64,000 bases of DNA. Source: Chryseobacterium sp. ON_d1. Lineage in GTDB: Bacteria; Bacteroidota; Bacteroidia; Flavobacteriales; Weeksellaceae. The notes under the pieces were generated by a model. The model worked only from the letters and a program-made list of their open reading frames with translations, was not told where the DNA came from and ran no database searches. Below are positions 43,900-54,183 of the stretch, one piece after another. The translations under genes and the position numbers were made by a program. The stretch is from positions 62,001 through 126,000 of the forward strand of contig NZ_BJTC01000005.1 of NCBI RefSeq assembly GCF_006829085.1, read 5' to 3'. Every line of letters begins with the position of its first letter. The first letter of the stretch is position 1.

Positions 43900-43934
43900 T
43901 CAAAGTCGGAAAACTTTGAGCAGCGGAGATTTAG
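43900..43934. repeat. Hairpin repeat, copy 3 of 3
   Basis: TCAAAGTCGGAAAACTTTGA and then GCAGCGGAGATTTAG, with a CAAAGT/ACTTTG stem, same length and tail as copy 2. It ends just before the stop codon of the HNH gene on the minus strand. Confidence 0.55.
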
Positions 43935-43937
43935 AAT

Positions 43938-44801
43938 TTATTTGTTAAATCTCATTTTGTGAACATTTAACAAATAATTTAGTGTATTTTTATACTTTGT
44001 ATTATAGGTTATTTTTGGTTTGTGATAGTGTTTTTTACTTGAAATTATTAATTTATTAGCAATCAATTCTTTTTTCGATATTAGAATTTTAGTCTCGGAA
44101 TTTCTTAGAGCAAAAAAAGTATATGTTAATTCAATAAATCGCATATCACTTAATTTATTAAATTCAAAATTTTGAGCAGCTATTTGATAAAATGAACTAT
44201 CATCAAATGTTATAATGAACCCTATTTTTCCGAATTTAAAACTCGCTGTTTTAAAAAATGAGTGTGAGTGATAATCATAATTTTCAGTTTCAAAACTTGT
44301 TATAAACAAAGACCAAGGTTTTCTATTTTTTAATTCAGTTTCATAGAAAATAGAATGAAGTAAAATAAATAGGGGTAATAATTCTTTAACTTGATCAAAT
44401 GAAAGTATTTTTTCACCTACTTTTTTAATGTCTTTTTCAAGTGACATTTCTTTCAAAATAGTACCAAGCATTATTTTCAATGTCCATTGGGCAATTATTA
44501 ATTCTTCTGCTAGCGATAAATTTTTAAAAGAATTATCTAAAATTGAAATGAAAGCTTCCTCAATTTGGCTCAGTATAGAATTATTACAATTCTTACACGC
44601 TGGGATTGTAAGTTGCTTATATCTTAAATTTGTATGGTTTCCAAGTTTGATTCCATCATCATTGTGATTAAATTTTTTAAATAACCATTTAGGTATTACA
44701 TGTTCCTTTGAAGAATTGGATTTGTCTAAAGTACAAAAACATAAAAAACATTTGCTTTTGAGGTTTTGTAAATTATTTAAAATATTGTCAGATAAATTCA
44801 T
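43938..44801 (-). CDS. HNH-endonuclease-like protein
   Basis: A 287-residue protein. The N-terminus holds a zinc/HNH core: CFLCFC (about 18-23), the EHVIPKWLFKKF strand-helix (33-44) and CKNCNNSILSQIE (about 69-81), where the second CxxC pair and the Asn fit the HNH fold with EHVIPK providing the His. The remaining 200 residues are not recognised. Proteins with this EHVIPKWL opening are frequent in mobile and defence loci. The gene is markedly AT-rich compared with groEL. It follows the orphan 44861-45502 gene by 60 bp and they probably form one unit. Confidence 0.75.
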   Translation of the reverse strand: MNLSDNILNNLQNLKSKCFLCFCTLDKSNSSKEHVIPKWLFKKFNHNDDGIKLGNHTNLRYKQLTIPACKNCNNSILSQIEEAFISILDNSFKNLSLAEELIIAQWTLKIMLGTILKEMSLEKDIKKVGEKILSFDQVKELLPLFILLHSIFYETELKNRKPWSLFITSFETENYDYHSHSFFKTASFKFGKIGFIITFDDSSFYQIAAQNFEFNKLSDMRFIELTYTFFALRNSETKILISKKELIANKLIISSKKHYHKPKITYNTKYKNTLNYLLNVHKMRFNK

Positions 44802-44860
44802 AGATAATATTAAAACTTATAGGTAATTTGCTTTCAGAAGTTTATGAAATTGTGGATTAT

Positions 44861-45502
44861 TTATTTTAAATATTTTCTAATATAGATTCCAGCTCTAGAA
44901 ATACTATATTTTATTTGTGCTTTTTCATAAGTGATTAATCTATTTTTATTACTTTCATTTAATGGATTTTTATATTCCTGATTGATTAATCCAGTATTTA
45001 AATAATTTTCAATGTTGGAATTGATATAACTTTCAATAAAAGGTTCTTTAATAAAAAAATTTAAATCAATAATATTAGTTTTATTAATACAATCTACACA
45101 TCTAATAAAATCTACATAATCAAGTTCCTGTTCTAAAAACCATTTGAACAAAATTCCAATATATTCAGCTTTTTCACAATCATCAGTTTCATTAATAATA
45201 TATAATAGTTTTTCACCTACTTTAGTTTTATAGTTTTCATTTTCATCTATTTTATTAATTTCTTTTTCTCTATCTTCTGGCTTTGTATCTTCAAGCTGTT
45301 TTAAGAATGTTAATAATTTCTTTGTATAAAGTCTTTCTTGAATTGTATTGCCGATATTAATTACCTTAGATACTAATCCCAAAATTGGAATATCTTTTAT
45401 TATACCACTTTCTAAGAATGAGTCTAAAAAAACTTCATTAATATCAGTCACTAAACCTTTAAGATTCTCGTCTTTAATAATTTTGCTAATTTCAGTTTTC
45501 AT
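44861..45502 (-). CDS. Orphan protein of a defence/mobile-island type
   Basis: A 213-residue AT-rich gene product. A hydrophobic stretch GIIKDIPILGLVSKVINIG (about 33-51) precedes LYTKKLLTFLKQLEDTKPED and DDCEKAEYIGILFKWFLEQE. I have a general memory of this layout (a GxPILGxx segment, then KLLxFL and EKAExIG) from short proteins in phage-defence and prophage islands, without a known function. It leads the HNH gene and has an eight-base palindrome upstream. Confidence 0.65.
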   Translation of the reverse strand: MKTEISKIIKDENLKGLVTDINEVFLDSFLESGIIKDIPILGLVSKVINIGNTIQERLYTKKLLTFLKQLEDTKPEDREKEINKIDENENYKTKVGEKLLYIINETDDCEKAEYIGILFKWFLEQELDYVDFIRCVDCINKTNIIDLNFFIKEPFIESYINSNIENYLNTGLINQEYKNPLNESNKNRLITYEKAQIKYSISRAGIYIRKYLK

Positions 45503-45533
45503 TTATGGTCTATAGTTAATTAAAAGTTTAAAG

Positions 45534-45556
45534 GAGTAAATTACCTTTATTTACTC
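45534..45556. promoter_or_regulatory. Operator-like palindrome upstream of the orphan/HNH pair
   Basis: GAGTAAAT (45534-45541), seven-base spacer, ATTTACTC (45549-45556). It lies 32-54 bases before the start codon of the 44861-45502 gene, a usual operator position; the nearby XRE protein is a candidate binder (inference). Confidence 0.45.
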
Positions 45557-45621
45557 TATGATTTTATATCATTAAATATATTGATAAATTAATAACATTT
45601 CTTTACGCAAAACCATAAAGA

Positions 45622-45890
45622 CAAAAAAACGCTCCACAAAAATAGAACGGTTTATATATTAAATTTCTCTTAGCAACATGCTGCTATTACATCATTCCTA
45701 GCATTCCACCATCCATTCGCATAGCTGGTTCAGCGCTCTTTACTTCAGTGATTACGCACTCAGTTGTTAAAAGCATTCCAGATACAGAAGCTGAGTTTTC
45801 ATGGGCAACTCTTGTTACTTTAGTTGGGTCAATGATACCTGCTTCAAGCATGTGAACGTACTCGTCAGTTTTAGCATTGTATCCGAAGTC
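45622..45890 (-). pseudogene. Duplicated groEL 3' end with terminator
   Basis: This segment repeats the last 67 codons of groEL, its stop and its terminator. The encoded tail differs from GroEL at a few positions, mostly damaging ones (VAHENSAS for [20 protein letters not shown] for [12 protein letters not shown]), and there is a three-base indel after the stop. Homology ends sharply at the GACTTCGGAT codons: 45890 matches 46966, an offset of 1,076 bp. The 45948-46562 gene lies between the two copies. No start codon belongs to it. Confidence 0.9.
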
Positions 45891-45947
45891 ATCTAATATC
45901 TTATAGTTTAGCACCTTTATCGAGTGTGATAATTTTTATTAAAAAAA

Positions 45948-46562
45948 TTAATCTCGTTCCATTATCCGGTACCAATTTTTTTCTAATTTCCAATTATATA
46001 CAGGTTTTACTTTTATTAGTTCTTCATATTGCTTTTGTGTCTCATTATCATTTGTGAATATAAAATAGGTTTGTGGTGATTCGAAAAAGCCACGAGAAAT
46101 CCAAAATTTGATAGTTTTTGTGCCTTCTGTTTTATTTTGATAAATCCAAATATCATTTCCGCCATTTGAAATAATGGGGAAGTCAAATGAAAGTTTACAA
46201 ATGCCATTATTCATTTTTGTATTTGGTTTCAATTTTTCTGTTAAAACATCTTTTACTATTTGATTGCGCTTATTGTAAGAAATACTCCAGTCAATTTTTT
46301 CAATAATGGAGTTGGGGATTTTGTTGAAATTGTAAAACGTTAGAACAAATAAACTCAATGTTACTGAAAGATTTATTATTCTGTTTGCCTTTATGTTTTT
46401 CTTTTCTTTAATTAATTTTATGACTTGTCTTACTGCTAAAATTAGCAATGTTACACAGACTATAAGCCAGGAAAATGGTTGAACAAAATAAGGGAGATAA
46501 AAGTAGTCAGCAAAAACAAAAACTAACCAGGTTATTATCAAAACTACTATTTTTTTTGTCAT
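45948..46562 (-). CDS. Hypothetical membrane protein between the groEL copies
   Basis: A 204-residue protein with three N-terminal membrane segments (about 4-22, 28-46, 62-80) and a soluble C-terminal domain containing ICKLSFDFPIISNGGNDIW and FWISRGFFESPQTYFIF. Not recognised. It is AT-rich and enclosed by groEL and the duplicated groEL tail, so it probably arrived with the duplication event. Confidence 0.7.
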   Translation of the reverse strand: MTKKIVVLIITWLVFVFADYFYLPYFVQPFSWLIVCVTLLILAVRQVIKLIKEKKNIKANRIINLSVTLSLFVLTFYNFNKIPNSIIEKIDWSISYNKRNQIVKDVLTEKLKPNTKMNNGICKLSFDFPIISNGGNDIWIYQNKTEGTKTIKFWISRGFFESPQTYFIFTNDNETQKQYEELIKVKPVYNWKLEKNWYRIMERD

Positions 46563-46699
46563 TCAATTCTTTATTAAATTTTGTATATCATTAGTTTATC
46601 GGATTGCCGATAACATTCAAATTTACGTATTACGCCTATATATAATGTGTGCAATTACAAATAAAATTTCAAGTAGAAAGTCCATTGGATTTTCTGTAT

Positions 46700-46729
46700 A
46701 AAAAAACCGCCCTACAAAAGTAGAACGGT
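46700..46729 (-). terminator. groESL terminator
   Basis: On the minus strand ACCGTTCTAC-TTTT-GTAGGGCGGT (two T-G wobbles) is followed by TTTTTTTA. A diverged copy of the same hairpin follows the duplicated groEL tail near 45627-45655. Confidence 0.85.
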
Positions 46730-46762
46730 TTAGTATATTAAATTTGTCTCAGCGACACGCTG

Positions 46763-48394
<1,632 letters not shown>

Positions 48395-48483
48395 TTATTG
48401 TATTAATGTACTTTGTACAATGTATTAATGATTTTGTATTCTGAAAATATCATTTTACATGAATACATTTTACTTTTTACAAA

Positions 48484-48762
48484 TTAACCGATGATTCCCA
48501 ATAAGTCAGCTTCTCTTACGATTAAGTAATCTTTCCCTTCTAACTTCAATTCAGAACCTGAATATTTACCATAAAGAACTTTGTCACCTACCTGAACTGT
48601 TGTAGGCTCGTCTTTTTTACCAGGACCTACTGCTACTACAGTACCTTCTTGCGGCTTTTCCTTTGCAGTATCCGGAATAATAATACCTGAAGCTGTTTTA
48701 GTTTCTGCTGCGATTGGCTCTACCAGAACTCTGTCTGCCAATGGTTTAAAGTTTACTGACAT
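48484..48762 (-). CDS. groS: Co-chaperonin GroES (10 kDa)
   Basis: The 92-residue lid of the GroEL chamber: [20 protein letters not shown], the mobile-loop region [26 protein letters not shown] and the closing [13 protein letters not shown]. It leads the groESL operon. The 115 bp upstream are AT-rich with a TACATTTA resembling a -7 element but no clear -33 TTG. Confidence 0.99.
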   Translation of the reverse strand: MSVNFKPLADRVLVEPIAAETKTASGIIIPDTAKEKPQEGTVVAVGPGKKDEPTTVQVGDKVLYGKYSGSELKLEGKDYLIVREADLLGIIG

Positions 48763-48878
48763 AATATATTTAATTTTTTAATTATTTCTGTCTTCTAATT
48801 CTCTAAATGTATGCCATGAGACGCTGATGGATGAAATGGCAGATTTTTATTTCCGAATGTGAAAAATTGGCAGAAAAA

Positions 48879-49670
48879 TTATTTTTTGCGGGCTGGAAAT
48901 CCGAAAAGATAACTGGTCATCACAGGGAGAAGGAACAAAAGGACAGTAACGGTTGAAACCAATATCTCCATAGTATGGCTGCCTAAAAATTGAGCGAATG
49001 CCGTGGAAGGGTAGAAGTGCTCATATAGAGATAAGCTTAGTTTAATTCCTAAAACAGCAATCACAATAAAAGCGGCAGTTTCCAGGAAAGGAAATACCTG
49101 CATCAAACGGACAAACCACTGCGCAATAAATCTCATTGCTAAAATTCCTATAAAAACTCCTAATGTAATCAGAAGTAAGTTGTCTGAAAAAGCGACTGCC
49201 GCAAAAACGTTATCTATGGAAAAAGCAAGATCCATCACTTCTACAATGGCAACCGTAGCCCAGAATGGCCCCAACAGTCCAATTGAATTTTTATACAGCC
49301 AGCTGGATTCTTTGTTGGGGCTTTCTTCCGGACTTTCTTCATCACTTGTGTTTTTTATTTTTTTGATAAACCAGTCAATGGAGATGTAGAGCAGGTAAAT
49401 TCCTCCCAGGGGTTTCAGCCACCATACGGAAATCAGTACTGAAGCAAAGATCAGGGCCAGGCCGCGGAATACATAGGCGCCCAGAATCCCATATTTTAAG
49501 GCTTTTTTTCTTTGCTGTTCGGGAAGATCCATTACGATGGTAGCCAGTACTGCAGCATTGTCTACGGACAGAAGGCTTTCAATAAGAATAAGGTTGGCAA
49601 CGATGGCCATAGATTTCGCAGGGTTTTGAAGAATATCATTAAGAAGATGTGAAAAATCGGAAAGTATCAT
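48879..49670 (-). CDS. TerC-family integral membrane protein
   Basis: A 263-residue protein with about seven membrane segments and the paired acidic motifs of TerC/Alx proteins, LIESLLSVDNAAVLATIV (27-44) and VMDLAFSIDNVFAAVAF. Family members affect manganese export or tellurite resistance. It lies three bases after the dicarboxylate symporter stop and ends a four-gene transport operon, so cotranscription is near certain; a link to citrate or metal-citrate uptake is an inference. Confidence 0.92.
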   Translation of the reverse strand: MILSDFSHLLNDILQNPAKSMAIVANLILIESLLSVDNAAVLATIVMDLPEQQRKKALKYGILGAYVFRGLALIFASVLISVWWLKPLGGIYLLYISIDWFIKKIKNTSDEESPEESPNKESSWLYKNSIGLLGPFWATVAIVEVMDLAFSIDNVFAAVAFSDNLLLITLGVFIGILAMRFIAQWFVRLMQVFPFLETAAFIVIAVLGIKLSLSLYEHFYPSTAFAQFLGSHTMEILVSTVTVLLFLLPVMTSYLFGFPARKK

Positions 49671-49673
49671 TTT

Positions 49674-50900
49674 TTAAGAAGTGGTATTTTGATTAAGTTT
49701 TGAAATAATGGCGGCAGAAATAGTAATGCCAATGAAATTGGTAACAGATCTGGCTTCATTCATAAAACGGTCTATGCTGTACAGCAGGGCAAGGTCTGTA
49801 ACAGGAATTTTTCCGAATCTGCTCAGGGTAAACATAAGGGCGAGGAAACCGGACCCCGGAACACCGGAGGCTGTCTTCGATGCAATGGAAATAATGATGA
49901 ACAGCCAGCAATAGTCCTGCACAGTAAGGGAAATATTATAAAACTGAACAAGGAAAATGCATGAAATAGAAAGGTAAATACAGGCTCCGGCCAGGTTGAA
50001 ATTATACCCGAGAGGAATGACAAAACGGAGAATTTTGCGGTCATATCCCTGAGATTCCATTTTATCAAAAATCATCGGAAAGGCTGTCTTGGAGGAAGAG
50101 GTGGCTACTACCAGGATGATTTCTTCTTTAATACTGATCAGAAAATCCCAGAGATTAATTTTGAAATAAGCCGTCACCAATCCCAATATTCCGAAAATAA
50201 AAAAAAGACAGGCAAGATAAACGGTGGCAACAATCTTACTTAAAGGCAGTAAAGTATTAATTCCGTAAACGGATATTGCATAGGCGATATTACAGAAAAT
50301 GATTACCGGAAGAAAGATATAAACATATTTGATTAATTTAAAAAACAGATTTTTCCCCTCATCCAGAAAGTGAAGGATTTTATCTTTTCCTTGATACATG
50401 CCGATGGCAATTCCTGCAGAAATTGATATCAACAGGAAGATCAGATAATTGCTGATCCGTAAAGGATTCGTTACTCTCGTTAAAAGGCTTTCGGGCAGGC
50501 TTTTATTAATGGCAGCCAGATTAATTCCCGTGTTGGCCCCAGGTTTTAAAAGAAGACCGAAAGCAATTCCTAATACAATACTGACAGAGGTGATGATCAA
50601 AAAATAAAGAACCATTTGACCCACAATCCGGAACGCATTTTTAATACTGAAGATGTAGCTTATCCCATAAGTGACAGCAATGAAGATAACGGGAACAATC
50701 AAGACCTCAAGAAGTACAAAGAAATAATGACTTACACTTTGCAGCTGCCTGCCGGTTTCCGGAAAATAATAGCCGGTTAATGCTCCACAGATAATGGCTG
50801 TGAATACATATAAAGTAAGGTTCCTCAGATAGGAATCTGTAAAGGTTTTTTGTTTGAATAGAGGCTTCACCGTATATCTTTTTACAGGATAAGAATACAA
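49674..50900 (-). CDS. Dicarboxylate/amino acid:cation symporter (DAACS, GltP/DctA-like)
   Basis: A sodium- or proton-coupled importer of C4-dicarboxylates or acidic amino acids. The 408-residue protein has eight helices and two re-entrant hairpins; the first hairpin carries VVATSSSKTAFPMIFDKM (TSSST region) and the substrate-binding helix 8 region reads SIDRFMNEARSVTNFIG. No ATG opens the frame: TTG at 50900 and GTG at 50870 are both possible. It lies 18 bp after the citrate transporter gene. Confidence 0.9.
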   Translation of the reverse strand: MYSYPVKRYTVKPLFKQKTFTDSYLRNLTLYVFTAIICGALTGYYFPETGRQLQSVSHYFFVLLEVLIVPVIFIAVTYGISYIFSIKNAFRIVGQMVLYFLIITSVSIVLGIAFGLLLKPGANTGINLAAINKSLPESLLTRVTNPLRISNYLIFLLISISAGIAIGMYQGKDKILHFLDEGKNLFFKLIKYVYIFLPVIIFCNIAYAISVYGINTLLPLSKIVATVYLACLFFIFGILGLVTAYFKINLWDFLISIKEEIILVVATSSSKTAFPMIFDKMESQGYDRKILRFVIPLGYNFNLAGACIYLSISCIFLVQFYNISLTVQDYCWLFIIISIASKTASGVPGSGFLALMFTLSRFGKIPVTDLALLYSIDRFMNEARSVTNFIGITISAAIISKLNQNTTS

Positions 50901-50918
50901 AAAATTATAGAAATAATC

Positions 50919-52205
50919 TTATATAATACCAAGAATCAGTGCTCCTAACAGCATCACAATAGAGGAGCCGATGGCCCATTTTAAAGTGAATTTCAAATGA
51001 TCCGAGAATTCAACTCCGGCCAGTGATACCAGCAGATATGTTGAAGGAACCAAAGGACTCAATAAATGAGAGGCCTGCCCCACAAGGCTTGCTCGTCCCA
51101 GAACATCAGGTGAAATGCCCAGCTGATGGCCGGTAGCGGTAATGACCGGTAATATCCCGAAATAGTAAGCATCATTTGTCAGGAAAAAAGTTAAAGGTAC
51201 GCTGAATATAGCAGTAATTACATTCAGGTAGCCACCCCAGTTTTTAGGGATAATATCAATGATACTGTTTCCCATTGCATTCATAATGCCGGTACCGTTT
51301 AATATTCCTGTGAAAATTCCCGCTCCGAAGATCATTCCTGCTACAGATAAAGCATTTCCTGCATGTTTTGAAATGATTTTCTGCTGGTCTTTCAGTTTAG
51401 GATAATTAATTACTGAAGCAATACAGAAAGCAATCATAAAAGCAATTCCTAAAGGAATGATATCGAGAATCATGACACAAAGCAGAATAATAGTCAGGAT
51501 CAGATTGATAACAATCAGTTTGGGACGTCTTAATGCCGGATCGTTCTCCCCTGCAATGTCCTGTCCGCTGTATTGGGTATATCTTCCGTGTTTACTTATT
51601 CTTTTTTTCTCCTTTACCCCCAGAATATAGGCAACAATAATTACCCAGACAATTCCGATCAGCATTACCGGGATCATAGGAACAAAAATTTCTGTATGAC
51701 CTAGTTTCAGAGAGCTCATAACTCTTGCAGTGGGGCCTCCCCATGGCAGGATATTCATAATACCGCCTGCCAGCATAATAATGCAGGTAAGCACAAGAGG
51801 ATTCATTCCCTGTTTTTTATACAGAGGTAGCAAGGCTGCTACTACGATAATATAGGTAGAGGAACCGTCCCCGTCCAAAGAGACCAGAGTGGTAAGAATA
51901 GCCGTTCCGATGGTAGTTTTTACCGGATTATCACCTACAGCTTTCAATATGGCATTTACTAAAGGTTCAAAAAGTCCGGTATCAATCATCAGGCTGAAAT
52001 ACAGAATGGCAAAAATCAGCATGACTCCTGTAAGGGCTATTTCTTTTACTCCCTCTTTCATCATTTTTCCTAAATCCGGACCGAATCCGGCTATTACGGC
52101 TATAAGCACGGGGATAAGAACAAGAGCGGTAAGGGGAGTCATCTTTTTGTTCATGATCAGGATCATGAAGATGAAAATCATTAAAAAACCAAGAAATGTA
52201 AGCAT
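50919..52205 (-). CDS. Citrate:metal or citrate:H+ symporter (CitMHS family)
   Basis: A 428-residue, 11-12-helix inner-membrane transporter. VSLDGDGSSTYIIVVAALLP (about 109-128) and LPWGGPTARVMSSL (about 153-166), with the late FFLTNDAYYFGILPV, are hallmarks of CitMHS proteins, which import citrate complexed to divalent metals or with protons. It follows the DUF2490 gene by 24 bp and precedes a dicarboxylate symporter, giving a carboxylate-uptake operon opposite a two-component system. Confidence 0.93.
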   Translation of the reverse strand: MLTFLGFLMIFIFMILIMNKKMTPLTALVLIPVLIAVIAGFGPDLGKMMKEGVKEIALTGVMLIFAILYFSLMIDTGLFEPLVNAILKAVGDNPVKTTIGTAILTTLVSLDGDGSSTYIIVVAALLPLYKKQGMNPLVLTCIIMLAGGIMNILPWGGPTARVMSSLKLGHTEIFVPMIPVMLIGIVWVIIVAYILGVKEKKRISKHGRYTQYSGQDIAGENDPALRRPKLIVINLILTIILLCVMILDIIPLGIAFMIAFCIASVINYPKLKDQQKIISKHAGNALSVAGMIFGAGIFTGILNGTGIMNAMGNSIIDIIPKNWGGYLNVITAIFSVPLTFFLTNDAYYFGILPVITATGHQLGISPDVLGRASLVGQASHLLSPLVPSTYLLVSLAGVEFSDHLKFTLKWAIGSSIVMLLGALILGII

Positions 52206-52229
52206 AGTGTGTTGTAAATGTTAATGAGA

Positions 52230-52919
52230 TTATTGATTCTTTTTTCTCCAGTCAAATGTGTTTCTGAAACCTATAAATCCGTAATTGCTTGTTTTTTTGG
52301 TTTCCAGCTGATTGATGAAGGCAAATTCCAAAGCAGAGTTTTTCCCTGTTTTTATTCCAAGACCTGCTGTAATACGATTGCTGTCGAAAGGTTCCAGTTT
52401 ATCCACATTCATTCTGATTTCATTTTTCAGAATACCATAGAGTTTTTCTTTCTCTCCTTTTTTATTGAAAGGAATTCTGACGGAAATGAGGTAACGGATT
52501 CTTACTTCGAATTCATCCGGATTACTGATAAAACGCTCTTCCACTCTAAGCCTGTTGGATATTGATGTTCTGCCAATATAATAATCAGCAGTTACCTGTT
52601 GAAAAGGTCTTTTTTCATATCTTATTTTTTTAGAATCGTCAGCATTATAAGATTCAAGGATCAGAAACATAGCTCCTGCAGCAGGCTTTATATTTTCAGC
52701 CACTTCATAATCTACATAGGCATTCACCAGAAAAAGTCTTGTGTCATAGGCAAGGTCAAAGGAACGGTATTGGGTAAGCGCAGTAAGGGTGCTTTTATCA
52801 GTGATCTTGGCCGACATCAGATACTGAAACCACATATTGTAATTATCTTTACTCTGGCTGTAAAGTCCGTTGAATAAACATAATGATAAAATAAGGGTTA
52901 ATTTTATATTAATTTTCAT
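52230..52919 (-). CDS. DUF2490 outer-membrane protein
   Basis: A 229-residue protein with a signal peptide (about 1-21, SLCLFNGLYSQ) and a beta-barrel pattern; DNYNMWFQYLMSAKITDKST, ALTQYRSFDLAYDTRLF and NRLRVEERFISNPDEFEVRI are typical of DUF2490. First gene of the citrate/dicarboxylate/TerC operon, so it may be a porin-like entry route for carboxylates (inference). Confidence 0.88.
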   Translation of the reverse strand: MKINIKLTLILSLCLFNGLYSQSKDNYNMWFQYLMSAKITDKSTLTALTQYRSFDLAYDTRLFLVNAYVDYEVAENIKPAAGAMFLILESYNADDSKKIRYEKRPFQQVTADYYIGRTSISNRLRVEERFISNPDEFEVRIRYLISVRIPFNKKGEKEKLYGILKNEIRMNVDKLEPFDSNRITAGLGIKTGKNSALEFAFINQLETKKTSNYGFIGFRNTFDWRKKNQ

Positions 52920-52995
52920 ATAATATTGGGTTAATATTGTACTTTTTCAAATATATTTATTAGAAGGAGCGGCTCTGGAATTTTTCAACCAATGA

Positions 52996-53015
52996 CAGTT
53001 TTTATCAACAAACTG
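52996..53015. promoter_or_regulatory. Candidate LytTR operator in the divergent intergenic region
   Basis: CAGTTT (52996-53001) and AAACTG (53010-53015) form an inverted pair within ACAGTTTTT and the opposite-strand GCAGTTTGT, both like LytTR half-sites. It lies between the citrate operon and the LytS/LytTR genes, so it could control either. Confidence 0.4.
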
Positions 53016-53070
53016 CATTTTGAGTTAAAAAGATATTATATTTGATGCGCTTCAAAATAGGGTGGTTTTT

Positions 53071-54183
53071 ATGTTTTTAATCATTAATTTTATTGTTATT
53101 TTACTGATAATCAGGATTTTGTTTAATGATAAGATTCTAAGAAGCCTTATGGAGTATCGTTGGAAGCTTTTGTTGAGGTTTCAGCATATTTTTTTCTTTT
53201 TTATCTTCATTTTGATTACTTATTTTACCGAAAATTACTTCCTGGACTCCATCGAATTGATGGTAAGTATCATTTTGAATACTTTTTTTAACATCGGAAT
53301 TTACTATCTGGTCTATTATTATCTGGTTCCCCATTTTTACCTTTCAAATAAATATCCGGAGTTTATACTCTACGCTCTGATTTGTTTTTTAACCTCCAGT
53401 CTTTTCAGGATTCTGTGGGAGCCTGCCGTTTTTAAGGTAGATTTCAGCAGAGAAGAGTATTATGTGGGATTTCTCTATAATGTTTATATTTCGCAGGGTA
53501 TTGTGATTCTTGTTGCCTCATTTCTGGGAATTACCAAAGACAAATTTTTAATAGAACAGAATGTGATTGACCTTGGAGAAGAGAAAGAGCAGCTTTATCT
53601 TGATCTCATCAGGTCTAAGCTGAATCCGCATTTTTTACTGAATACACTTAATAATATGTATGCCAACAGTTTTACCCATTCAGAGAAAACACCGGATTCT
53701 ATTCTGCAGCTCAGTAAACTTTTACAGTATATTATTTATGATAGCGGAAAGGAGAGGATAAGCATTTCCCAGGAATTTTCCTCGCTAAAAGCACTTGCTG
53801 CTCTATACCAGCTTAAATACAGCAACCGGCTTGATATTGTTTTTGATATTCAGGATCAGGATGAATTTGATATTGTGGAAATTCCGCCTTCCATATTGCT
53901 TACCTTATTTGAAAATGCTTTAAAGCATTCTGCAATAGGGGAAGAAGAAAACAGCTTTATAAAATTGTTGTGTATCATTGAAGATTCAGAACTGTTTTTT
54001 GAGATCATCAATTCTGTGGCAGAAAGCAGGACCGGGCTTGTAGATACAGGTTATCAGGGATTAGGAAATGAAGCGGTTATCCATATATTGGATAAGTTTT
54101 ATTCAGACCGGTATGAGTTACATTCCGGGGCGGAAGAAAATAACCGCTATAAGATTACTTTAAAAATTAATATGAATGGCTAA
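53071..54183 (+). CDS. LytS/YehU-type sensor histidine kinase
   Basis: A 370-residue membrane kinase with four N-terminal membrane helices (about 1-18, 38-54, 64-90, 98-116, plus one near 137-153), then the His_kinase domain with the phospho-acceptor SKLNPHFLLNTLNNMY (His187) and an ATPase domain ending IPPSILLTLFENALKHS...YQGLGNEAVIHILD. ATG at 53071 is used; a GTG three codons upstream is in frame. It overlaps the response-regulator gene by eight bases, a coupled pair. Confidence 0.93.
   Translation: MFLIINFIVILLIIRILFNDKILRSLMEYRWKLLLRFQHIFFFFIFILITYFTENYFLDSIELMVSIILNTFFNIGIYYLVYYYLVPHFYLSNKYPEFILYALICFLTSSLFRILWEPAVFKVDFSREEYYVGFLYNVYISQGIVILVASFLGITKDKFLIEQNVIDLGEEKEQLYLDLIRSKLNPHFLLNTLNNMYANSFTHSEKTPDSILQLSKLLQYIIYDSGKERISISQEFSSLKALAALYQLKYSNRLDIVFDIQDQDEFDIVEIPPSILLTLFENALKHSAIGEEENSFIKLLCIIEDSELFFEIINSVAESRTGLVDTGYQGLGNEAVIHILDKFYSDRYELHSGAEENNRYKITLKINMNG

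Noticed and set aside
45911..45936. CIRCE-like sequence (TTAGCAC...GAGTG) near the groEL duplicate
   Set aside because: The spacing and right arm do not fit TTAGCACTC-N9-GAGTGCTAA, and it is not upstream of groES.
53137..53334. Minus-strand frame opposite the histidine kinase
   Set aside because: Antisense to a well-supported kinase gene.
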